A model generated the notes under the pieces. It saw only the letters and a program-made list of their open reading frames with translations, did not search any database and was not told the DNA's origin. The position numbers and the translations under genes were made by a program. A stretch of 6,487 nucleotides of DNA, taken from Microcaldota archaeon. Its GTDB lineage: Archaea > Micrarchaeota > Micrarchaeia > Anstonellales > Bilamarchaeaceae. Below, in pieces: positions 1 to 4,954 of this stretch (position 1 is the stretch's first letter; every line of letters begins with the position of its first letter). The stretch is taken from assembly GCA_013331535.1 (NCBI GenBank), contig DUGF01000034.1, positions 1 through 6,487 on the forward strand, written 5' to 3'.

Positions 1-25
1 CTAGACTCAAAACCCGAAACTCTGC

Positions 26-52
26 AACTGGCCGATAAACTGGCCGATAAAC
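26..52. repeat. Tandem 12-bp direct repeat, two copies
   Basis: The unit AACTGGCCGATA occurs at 26-37 and again, identically, at 38-49, followed by a partial third AAC at 50-52. It lies upstream of the MFS transporter and ends just before that gene's TATA-like tract. Two identical 12-mers in tandem could be a paired binding site for a transcription factor (inference) or a simple slippage duplication. Confidence 0.7.
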
Positions 53-57
53 GTAAT

Positions 58-66
58 TCTTTTTAA
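58..66 (+). promoter_or_regulatory. Weak TATA-like box for the MFS gene
   Basis: A T-rich tract with TTTTTAA is centred about 26 bases upstream of the ATG at 89, which is the distance expected from an archaeal TATA box to the transcription start. Transcription would then begin at or very near the ATG, giving a leaderless mRNA. This fits the absence of a clear Shine-Dalgarno sequence before 89. The match to TTTATATA is poor, so confidence is low. Confidence 0.35.
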
Positions 67-88
67 CCCGCAAACCAGTAATCATCCC

Positions 89-1255
89 ATGTCCTTCCGC
101 GAGATACTTGCAACCCCAGGGATAAAACCGGTTCTTTTTACCCTTTGGATGGCTGCATTTGGATTCGGAGTCATACTACCCATACTTCCATTCTATACGC
201 TTTCTTTAGGGGCAAAGCCTGCGGAACTGGGATTGCTTACCGCAACATTTGCATTTATGAGCCTTGTTTTTAGCCCGCTCATGGGAAAATTATCCGATAA
301 TATTGGGAGAAAAAAGGTAGCGATGTTTGGAACAGCCTGCTTTGTAGTTGGTTATTTGGTTTTCGCATTCGCGGATTCGCTTTTTCTCGCATTCCTGGCA
401 AGGGCTATAGAAGGAGTTGGTGCTGCGGCAATATACCCTGCATGTGTCTCGCTTCTCTCGGACCTTACCACTGAAAAACAACGCGGAAAGGCAATGAGCC
501 TTATGGGAATGGTGTTTTCTCTAGGCTTCATAATCGGGCCAGCTGCGGGGGGATTAATATCCGCAATTTCAGTTAAAGATGTTTTTATTTTTTCCGCACT
601 ACTCTCACTCGCAAATTTTGTTTCGATTAATTTTCAGGTACAGGAACCAAAGGAAAAAGAAGAAAGCACGGATATTATCGGGAAAGAAGCTGGTTTTCTT
701 GCGCATTTAACCTCCCCGCTTCTGCTTCTTTTTATGGCAGCGTTTATGACCTCATTTATGATAGGCGGAATAGATTCAACACTCGCACTATATACCAGTG
801 AAAAGATGGGGTTCTCAACCCCTCAGGTTGGATTAATTTTTACATATATCGGACTTTTGATAATGACAATGATGCTTGTTTCAGGAGAGCTGATTAATAG
901 ATTTGGAGAGAGCAGGTTAATACTGGTCGGGCTCATCTTGTCCGGAGCAGGGTTTTTCCTGCTTGTATTTACCCATGATTGGATTAGTATTCTTATTCCG
1001 CTTGCTGTTTTTGTTGCAGGAAATACAATGACGTTTCCTTCTATAAGTTCATTGCTGACAAAGAAAGTTACTGCAAAACGCGGAACGGTTCTTGGGCTTT
1101 TTTCCTCATTTGAATCTCTTGGCATGTTTGCAGGACCGATACTGGGTGGCTTTTTGTACGGGATAAAACACGAATATGCATTTATCGGGATGGCGATTGT
1201 GATATGGGGATATGCGATAGTTTTTTCACTGATGAGTAAGAAAAAATTGAAGTAA
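89..1255 (+). CDS. MFS drug/solute exporter, DHA1-like, 12 TM
   Basis: A 388-residue polytopic membrane protein of the major facilitator superfamily, probably exporting a drug or metabolite by proton antiport. Motif A, the loop 2-3 signature, is seen at residues 66-76 (GKLSDNIGRKK, with D70 and R74). Motif B is at about 103-118, with R105 in LARAIEGVG. The antiporter motif C is at about 140-155 (GMVFSLGFIIGPAAGG). A charged loop at about 188-202 (EPKEKEESTD) separates the two six-helix halves, and the length is normal for a 12-TM DHA1 member. The ATG at 89 is chosen because it starts the first hydrophobic segment correctly and lies about 26 bases after a TATA-like tract. The gene ends 49 bases before the next one, which has its own promoter, so the two are probably separate transcripts. 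The substrate cannot be read from the sequence. Confidence 0.9.
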   Translation: MSFREILATPGIKPVLFTLWMAAFGFGVILPILPFYTLSLGAKPAELGLLTATFAFMSLVFSPLMGKLSDNIGRKKVAMFGTACFVVGYLVFAFADSLFLAFLARAIEGVGAAAIYPACVSLLSDLTTEKQRGKAMSLMGMVFSLGFIIGPAAGGLISAISVKDVFIFSALLSLANFVSINFQVQEPKEKEESTDIIGKEAGFLAHLTSPLLLLFMAAFMTSFMIGGIDSTLALYTSEKMGFSTPQVGLIFTYIGLLIMTMMLVSGELINRFGESRLILVGLILSGAGFFLLVFTHDWISILIPLAVFVAGNTMTFPSISSLLTKKVTAKRGTVLGLFSSFESLGMFAGPILGGFLYGIKHEYAFIGMAIVIWGYAIVFSLMSKKKLK

Positions 1256-1272
1256 TCGGAATCATGTGGATG

Positions 1273-1283
1273 ATATTTTAAAA
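1273..1283 (+). promoter_or_regulatory. TATA box for the carbonic-anhydrase-like gene
   Basis: The AT-rich element ATATTTTAAAA is centred at about 1279, 26 bases before the ATG at 1305. This is canonical archaeal spacing for a leaderless transcript starting at the A of the start codon. No purine-rich ribosome binding site precedes the ATG, which agrees with leaderless translation. Confidence 0.55.
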
Positions 1284-1304
1284 CATTCTTGTTGAAGTAT
1301 ATTC

Positions 1305-2639
1305 ATGGGCGAAGTTGAAGAAATCTCGGAAATAAGATTAGACCTAGTTAAAAAACTGAAACCTATTGTTCATGAGGATTTGCTCAAATTCTGTTCCTCG
1401 TTGAATGCTGAGGCATACCCGGAAGCAACCATAATCCTGGATGGAAAAACCAAAACCATTGCTCCTTTTTTAAAGATTTATGAGAAACTTTGCGAAAACA
1501 AAAAAGAAAAACGTGCGAAAAGCAGATTGAAAAACGCGGAAAAAATAATTAATAGCCTGGCAGCAGTGCACGATCTAGTAAGAGAACGCGCCCAGCCAAG
1601 AGTAGTTCAAGAACGAACAGTAGCTAAGAGATTCGAAGGTGCCACTAAGGGCTTGCCTCCGATTGAAGAGATGCGCGGAAGAAAAACTGCGGCTCCGGGA
1701 TTGAACGAGCGGGAAAAAATAGAGAAGAAAATAGAACGGAGTGAACCACTAACACGCGAAGAAGTGATACGCTTTGTAGAAATAGGATATGAAAGACACG
1801 CTAAACGAATTAAAGATGTGAATCCGATTCCAGATGAAAAAGCCAAAATAAAAATAGTAATGTGCTCTGACGCAAGGCAGCCCATAGGCACAATAGTTCA
1901 CGAAGGCGGAATCACGATCAAACAGATTGCCGGAAACTCGATTGAGAACGCGCGGGATAGAGAAGAGATAGTAATAATTATTGGACACGGCGGGTATGAA
2001 AGCGGCTGCGGGGCAGTGAAAACAGCAACTAAATTGCACAATAAAGGAACTAAATCGGATGATGAGTCGATTGAAAGCATTACTACAAGTGCAATTCCAA
2101 GAGAGATAACTGGAAGTAACAACCCTGAGCTGGCAAACGCAATTTATCAGGCAAAACTAGCTGAACGAAACGGTTCGCGTGCATTCGCAATTTATTTTGA
2201 CATGGAAACAAAAACAGTTGTTCAGGTTTACGGTGGAAAAAATGAAATGGTTGATAGGATAATTGACTCTGTGCATCTTGCACTTGCTGGAAGCGGGAAT
2301 CTGGCGCAACAAACTGCGGGATTTGCAATGGTTACGCGGGAGGGAAGAAAATATCCTGGAAAAACGATTGTTGATGCCAGAGTAAACACAGTTTTTGAAA
2401 CCTATTTTTATATTGACAGAAATGGTGAACCGAAATTAACAAACAAGGCAATTGGGTCATTAAGATTTGCAATGGGAGATATTCAAGGAATACGTGATAA
2501 TAAGATTGTAGTTGTCACCGACCCTGATCCAAGAATAGCAAGAAAAGTTGCAAAACTAATTGAGAGTGATGTACCAGGTGCGATAGCCATTCCCATGGAG
2601 GAAGACTGGAAGACTAAACAAATAAAAGAATTGAAATAA
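1305..2639 (+). CDS. Beta-carbonic-anhydrase-like multidomain protein
   Basis: This 444-residue soluble protein has a central region that looks like a beta-class carbonic anhydrase zinc site. C187-S-D189-A-R191 matches the CxDxR motif (zinc ligand plus the Asp-Arg dyad), IKQIAGN at 205-211 resembles the family's RNAGN segment, and IIIGH228 with C235-G-A-V matches the HxxCG motif. Beta-CAs interconvert CO2 and bicarbonate. Here His and the second Cys are separated by six residues rather than two, and C187 to H228 is 41 residues, shorter than the usual 55 or so, so activity is uncertain. Residues 1-180 form a charged, helix-rich N-terminal region unlike any CA. Residues 290-444 form an alpha/beta region ending in a VVVTDPDPRIARKVAKL segment that I do not recognise. 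The ATG at 1305 is supported by a TATA box 26 bases upstream. The gene stops six bases from the convergent tRNA-Asn. A metal-binding protein of another function is possible. Confidence 0.7.
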   Translation: MGEVEEISEIRLDLVKKLKPIVHEDLLKFCSSLNAEAYPEATIILDGKTKTIAPFLKIYEKLCENKKEKRAKSRLKNAEKIINSLAAVHDLVRERAQPRVVQERTVAKRFEGATKGLPPIEEMRGRKTAAPGLNEREKIEKKIERSEPLTREEVIRFVEIGYERHAKRIKDVNPIPDEKAKIKIVMCSDARQPIGTIVHEGGITIKQIAGNSIENARDREEIVIIIGHGGYESGCGAVKTATKLHNKGTKSDDESIESITTSAIPREITGSNNPELANAIYQAKLAERNGSRAFAIYFDMETKTVVQVYGGKNEMVDRIIDSVHLALAGSGNLAQQTAGFAMVTREGRKYPGKTIVDARVNTVFETYFYIDRNGEPKLTNKAIGSLRFAMGDIQGIRDNKIVVVTDPDPRIARKVAKLIESDVPGAIAIPMEEDWKTKQIKELK

Positions 2640-2645
2640 AATATT
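2621..2645 (-). terminator. Oligo-T terminator of tRNA-Asn
   Basis: Directly after the tRNA 3' end the minus strand is T-rich, with runs at 2641-2638, 2636-2634 and 2627-2624. Archaeal RNA polymerase can terminate at clustered T runs without a hairpin. The tract lies inside the 3' end of the convergent carbonic-anhydrase-like gene, so the two share it. Confidence 0.4.
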
Positions 2646-2681
2646 CGCCCCGGCGAAGATTTGAACTTCGGGCCTACTGAT

Positions 2682-2750
2682 TTCCATCCCAAAACCCTGG
2701 GGGTTTGGGAGAAGTGAAGAGCACTAAGGGGGGAACCCCTTGGGGCTTTC
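2682..2750 (-). other. tRNA-Asn intron 2 (position 37/38), 69 nt
   Basis: This intron lies between A37 (2751) and A38 (2681). A bulge-helix-bulge can be drawn. Exon bases CTGT (2756-2753) pair with intron bases ATGG (2687-2684) through C-G, U-G, G-U and U-A pairs. The bulges are TA|G and AA|A, and the outer helix is the anticodon stem. No continuous inner helix is evident. Instead the intron folds into two hairpins: AAGGGG/CCCCTT with loop TTCC (2741-2726), and a nine-pair stem with one bulged T (2709-2688). Confidence 0.85.
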
Positions 2751-2770
2751 TAACAGTCAGTCGCTCTACC

Positions 2771-2818
2771 TATCAGGAACCATTTGACAGATTAAATCTC
2801 AGAGATCAAAAGGGTTCA
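2771..2818 (-). other. tRNA-Asn intron 1 in the D-loop, 48 nt
   Basis: Removing this segment joins GCTCAGCT to GGTAGAGC and restores a standard D-arm. The splice sites fit a bulge-helix-bulge. The central helix is TCAG (2825-2822 region of exon 1, read as T12 to G15) with CTGA (2776-2773). The 5' bulge is CT|T, the 3' bulge is TA|G, and a GAACC/GGTTC inner helix follows directly. TTTGA/TCAAA extends the rod further in. The outer helix is weak (C-G, G-U, then a mismatch), making this a relaxed motif. Confidence 0.85.
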
Positions 2819-2863
2819 AGCTGAGCTACCGGGGCTTAAGTAAAGAAGAATAACATGCGGAAA

Positions 2864-2871
2864 TATATAAA
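2864..2871 (-). promoter_or_regulatory. TATA box of tRNA-Asn
   Basis: On the minus strand TTTATATA is a near-perfect archaeal TATA box, centred about 32 bases upstream of the tRNA 5' end at 2835. Transcription would start a few bases before G1, leaving a short leader for RNase P. The box overlaps the T run of the candidate terminator of the upstream gene. Confidence 0.7.
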
Positions 2872-2917
2872 AACCCTCTCGCTATGCCAATTCACAGCTT
2901 GACAAACCAATAGAGGG
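2869..2917 (-). terminator. Candidate hairpin/oligo-T terminator
   Basis: Just after the stop codon of the small unknown gene, the minus strand has CCCTCT (2917-2912), a 32-base loop, AGAGGG (2879-2874) and then TTTTT (2873-2869). The six-pair stem followed by five T residues resembles an intrinsic terminator. The loop is long, so the T run may be doing most of the work. Confidence 0.45.
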
Positions 2918-2919
2918 AA

Positions 2920-3258
2920 TTATTTCATAATACTCTCAGGCACAAGCTTAAGCGCACCAAGTAATCTGCCCAAAGCATCCTCTCCTTTAAGACAGGATAG
3001 GATATCCTTTGCCGCCTGGATTACACCTTTATTCGATTTGTGCATTGGCCAAAGAAGTATGAGAAGCTTAGATACTCCCCGTTTTGTGAAACCCTTTTTC
3101 TTCCATTCATCCTGGAATTTTTTCACAGCAACTGTTTTAGCAAAGGCTTCAAATGATTCTGATTTTTCCACCGGAGCCTGAGTTGTTTCGGATTGATCTT
3201 CTTTTTTCTCCCAAAATTTAATCTGAAGTTGGTATATGAACATAGTATCCCTTGACAT
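2920..3258 (-). CDS. Small protein of unknown function, 112 aa
   Basis: I do not recognise this protein. The N-terminal third contains a short hydrophobic-aromatic stretch (FIYQLQIKFW) and then an acidic, Ser/Thr/Glu-rich linker at about residues 18-36. The C-terminal two thirds are lysine-rich and predicted helical, with an amphipathic or hydrophobic LLILLWPM segment near residue 66 and a second helix GRLLGALKLV near 97-106. There is no signal peptide and no cysteine or histidine metal site. The gene has its own TATA box and a hairpin/T-run after the stop, so it is probably monocistronic. Two starts are possible. The ATG at 3258 lies 22 bases from the TATA centre. The ATG at 3243 (MFIYQ) lies 37 bases from it and is preceded by AAGGGAT, a weak Shine-Dalgarno match. 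That it is a real gene is supported by these signals and a reasonable composition, not by homology. Confidence 0.65.
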   Translation of the reverse strand: MSRDTMFIYQLQIKFWEKKEDQSETTQAPVEKSESFEAFAKTVAVKKFQDEWKKKGFTKRGVSKLLILLWPMHKSNKGVIQAAKDILSCLKGEDALGRLLGALKLVPESIMK

Positions 3259-3276
3259 TGAAAAAACGGTTTAAGG

Positions 3277-3284
3277 TTTATAAA
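3277..3284 (-). promoter_or_regulatory. TATA box for the 112-aa gene
   Basis: TTTATAAA lies 19-26 bases upstream of the ATG at 3258 and 34-41 bases upstream of the alternative ATG at 3243. A start about 26 bases from its centre would fall near 3254. That favours the second ATG with a short leader, or a leaderless mRNA if initiation occurs slightly earlier. Confidence 0.55.
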
Positions 3285-3301
3285 GGTTAGCCATTTGCAT
3301 T

Positions 3302-3371
3302 CGAGCTTCTAGGTTCTAGCTCCTGGCGGCTGGCTTCTGGGTGCTAGGAGCTAGCAGCTAGTAGCCAGTAG
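3302..3371. repeat. Degenerate heptanucleotide array, 10 units (CTRGNNN)
   Basis: Ten consecutive 7-base units run from 3302 to 3371 without a phase break. Position 1 is C in all ten, position 4 is G in all ten, position 2 is T in eight and position 3 is A in seven (G in the others), while positions 5-7 vary freely. Examples are CTAGGTT, CTGGCTT and CTAGCAG. The tract starts four bases after the adenosine-kinase stop codon in the direction of transcription and ends before the next promoter. Because the core is CTAG, the array is also self-complementary: 3316-3328 can pair with 3342-3354. Confidence 0.85.
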
Positions 3372-3374
3372 CAA

Positions 3375-3860
3375 TTATTTCTTATATCCAATTTTCCTTA
3401 TGAAGTCGCTTCTCCATTGTCGATCCTCTTCTGATTCAAGACCCAAAGGCGGCTCTCCGTCAATAACTCCAAGCACTCCGCGACCACTAGTGGTTTCCGC
3501 GATTACAACTGAAAGAGGATTCGCAGTGGCTGCATAAATATTACAGACTTCGGAAACGGATTTGATGCGATTCAAAACATTTATTGGATAACCATCCTTC
3601 AAAAATATAATGAAAGTATGACCGCACGCGAGCTTTAGAGATTCCTTTTCCGCATGTTTGATCAGCTCATCGTCGTTTCCTTCGCTTCTTATGAGTCGTT
3701 TTCCAGAAGCTTCGCTGAATGCCACTCCGAATTTTATCGCGGTTCCACTCTCCGCAAGGGTTTCATACAGGTCAAAGATAGACTTGATAAAATGAGTCTG
3801 ACCGAGAATCACATTGCAATCTTTTGGGATTTCGATTTCAATTGTTTTGAGCTCTACCAT
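3375..3860 (-). CDS. Adenosine-specific kinase family protein (COG1839)
   Basis: This protein of about 161 residues matches the archaeal/bacterial adenosine-specific kinase family (Pfam PF04008, formerly DUF355). Recognisable stretches are [24 protein letters not shown] near the start, [53 protein letters not shown], and [10 protein letters not shown] followed by the [12 protein letters not shown] tail. Family members are small alpha/beta proteins reported to phosphorylate adenosine to AMP in nucleoside salvage. That role is family knowledge and is not demonstrated here. I chose the ATG at 3860 because homologs begin with MxELKT. In-frame ATGs at 3863 and 3875 would add one or five residues (MVGG encoded by a GGT-rich repeat tract). 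The gene is the last of a three-gene unit, 29 bases after the nucleotidyltransferase stop, and is followed by the CTAG heptad array. Confidence 0.9.
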   Translation of the reverse strand: MVELKTIEIEIPKDCNVILGQTHFIKSIFDLYETLAESGTAIKFGVAFSEASGKRLIRSEGNDDELIKHAEKESLKLACGHTFIIFLKDGYPINVLNRIKSVSEVCNIYAATANPLSVVIAETTSGRGVLGVIDGEPPLGLESEEDRQWRSDFIRKIGYKK

Positions 3861-3863
3861 CAT

Positions 3864-3898
3864 ACCACCAACCATCTACGACCAACAACCTACAAACC
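3864..3898. repeat. Second heptad-periodic tract, 5 units (ACNAYCW)
   Basis: Five in-phase 7-base units occupy 3864-3898. A at position 1, C at 2, A at 4 and C at 6 are conserved in all five; examples are ACCACCA, ACGACCA and ACAACCT. On the minus strand this reads as GGT-rich units and spans the last two codons and stop of the nucleotidyltransferase, the intergenic gap and the first possible codons of the adenosine kinase. The consensus differs from that of the CTAG array on the other side of the kinase gene. Confidence 0.65.
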
Positions 3899-4381
3899 AA
3901 GCTCCTTTATTATTTTATTTGTTTTAAGTCGCTCCGGCTCAAGAAACTGAGTAAGCTTTATTATCTTAACACCCTGCGGCTGTGCAAACTCGTGCTGATC
4001 ATACCCATAGACAATTACGTCTGGCTTTACGAATTTGATTATGTCATCAGGATTTTCCGAGCCAAGAACGACCGCATCAACCGGCTTAAGCGCCTCGACT
4101 ATCTTCGCTCTGTATTCCTGGGAATGAACTGGCTTGCGACCTTTTTTTTCGATCATATCATCCCGCGCAACAGCTACAACTATAAAATTCCCATATTTTC
4201 TTGCTTCGTAAAGCGTATAAAGATGGCCAAGATGAATAATATCAAATACCCCTCCGGTAAGAACGACTTTGACCTTTGCACGCTGTTCTGAAGGAAGCGC
4301 AAGAAGTTTTTTCATTGAATCTGAGGCATAGATTTCCGAATCAGCCGGGGATTCTTTTGTGTTTTTGTTTTCATCTGTCAT
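3890..4381 (-). CDS. Cytidylyltransferase-fold nucleotidyltransferase, RibL-like
   Basis: A 163-residue member of the HxGH nucleotidyltransferase superfamily. GGVFD at 43-47 and the catalytic H50-L-G-H53 form the nucleotide-binding signature. VVAVARDD at 68-75, GRKPVHSQEYRAKIVEALKPVD at 81-102 and KPDVIVYGYDQ at 119-129 follow in family order, with KTNKIIKEL at the C-terminus in the place of the ISST-like phosphate-binding segment. The layout resembles archaeal FAD synthase RibL (FMN + ATP to FAD + PPi). Glycerol-3-phosphate or another cytidylyltransferase is possible. Residues 1-35 are a hydrophilic extension (Asn/Lys/Glu/Ser-rich) before the fold. The start at 4381 is supported by the ATGA overlap with the upstream acetyltransferase stop and by GGTGG five bases upstream. 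An internal ATG at codon 23 would remove most of the extension. The protein probably acts in the cytoplasm. Confidence 0.85.
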   Translation of the reverse strand: MTDENKNTKESPADSEIYASDSMKKLLALPSEQRAKVKVVLTGGVFDIIHLGHLYTLYEARKYGNFIVVAVARDDMIEKKGRKPVHSQEYRAKIVEALKPVDAVVLGSENPDDIIKFVKPDVIVYGYDQHEFAQPQGVKIIKLTQFLEPERLKTNKIIKELGL

Positions 4382-4914
4382 TTTTCCACCAGTAGAAGAG
4401 TAAGCGAATCGATATATTTTCCTTTGTGTTTAAACCAATTTGGATAGCGACCGATTATTTTCGTGAAACCAACTTTTTTATAAAGCGCAATGGCAGGTGT
4501 GTTATCCGCAATAACAGTTAAATAGATATTTTTTGGATGAAGTTTTTCCTTTGCCAATGAAATTAGCATTCGGAGCATTTTCTCTCCAAGCCCGAATCCA
4601 CGAAAACCTTTTGCAATGGCCACACCACAGGAAACATTGTCACTTAAATTACCTGGTTCTCTTCGCGCTTCCAGACTTGCAATTACGCGCCGTCCATACA
4701 GTGCTGCAAGCCCAACACAATTATTTTTCTTTATTGCCGCAAGCTTGTCTCGTTTCCATTTTATTTCCTGTGATAGAACGTACCGCGTATTGTGCATGAT
4801 GTAGATATCTTCATCAATAAGTCGGTTTATGAATCTAAGAAATTCACTTGCAGGAATTTGTGGATTAAACGGAACGATGTTGATGATGCGACCGTCCTTG
4901 AGAATAAATTTCAT
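4378..4914 (-). CDS. GNAT-family N-acetyltransferase
   Basis: A 178-residue single-domain GNAT enzyme that would transfer acetyl from acetyl-CoA to an amine. Motif A, the pyrophosphate-binding loop, is R105-G-F-G-L-G110 after strand CGVAIAKGF. Motif B is seen as N138-TPAIALYKKVGF150, the usual NxxAxxLYxKxGF signature, followed by a C-terminal strand IDSLTLLLV. It resembles RimI-like or ribosomal-protein-type acetyltransferases, but the N-terminal 60 residues, which set substrate specificity, give no clear assignment. The gene opens a three-gene unit: its TGA overlaps the ATG of the RibL-like gene in ATGA, so translation of the two is probably coupled. A TATA-like box lies upstream inside an inverted repeat. 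The start at 4914 gives a full-length family protein. Confidence 0.9.
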   Translation of the reverse strand: MKFILKDGRIINIVPFNPQIPASEFLRFINRLIDEDIYIMHNTRYVLSQEIKWKRDKLAAIKKNNCVGLAALYGRRVIASLEARREPGNLSDNVSCGVAIAKGFRGFGLGEKMLRMLISLAKEKLHPKNIYLTVIADNTPAIALYKKVGFTKIIGRYPNWFKHKGKYIDSLTLLLVEK

Positions 4915-4944
4915 TCTGATACCCGTTTCACTTCTTTATTATTC

Positions 4945-4954
4945 GATTTATATC
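4945..4954 (-). promoter_or_regulatory. TATA box for the GNAT-nucleotidyltransferase-kinase unit
   Basis: GATATAAATC on the minus strand is a fair archaeal TATA box, centred about 35 bases before the ATG at 4914, predicting a leader of roughly 9 bases. A weaker ATAATAAA at about 4942-4935 sits 25 bases from the ATG and could instead give a leaderless transcript. The stronger box overlaps one arm of a 14-bp inverted repeat. Confidence 0.45.

Larger units (their letters stand above)
2646..2835 (-). tRNA. tRNA-Asn(GTT) with two introns
   Basis: The exons are 2835-2819 (17 nt), 2770-2751 (20 nt) and 2681-2646 (36 nt), and together they make exactly 73 nt. The cloverleaf is complete. The acceptor stem is GCCCCGG/CCGGGGC with discriminator G73 (2646). 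The D stem GCTC/GAGC carries loop AGCTGGTA. The anticodon stem ACTGA/TCAGT carries loop CTGTTAA, and anticodon GTT is at 2754-2752. The T stem is CGAAG/CTTCG with loop TTCAAAT. CCA is not encoded. GTT and G73 identify asparagine. Intron 1 splits the D-loop and intron 2 lies at the canonical position 37/38. A TATA box lies about 30 bases upstream and a T-rich tract lies downstream. The AsnRS gene is on the same strand about 2.5 kb upstream. Confidence 0.95.

Noticed and set aside
823..1125. A 100-codon minus-strand open frame inside the MFS gene
   Set aside because: It is fully antisense to a clear transporter; its serine/proline/isoleucine-rich translation has no recognisable motif.
2701..2745. 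C/G-run hairpins as a terminator of the carbonic-anhydrase-like gene
   Set aside because: They belong to tRNA intron 2 and no T run follows them on the plus strand.
2646..2835. A split or permuted tRNA in place of introns
   Set aside because: All three exons occur in normal 5'-to-3' order in one transcript under one TATA box, and both gaps fit bulge-helix-bulge introns.
3302..3371. The CTAG array as a CRISPR or an insertion-sequence end
   Set aside because: The units are only 7 bases and contiguous without spacers, and there is no transposase or cas gene nearby.
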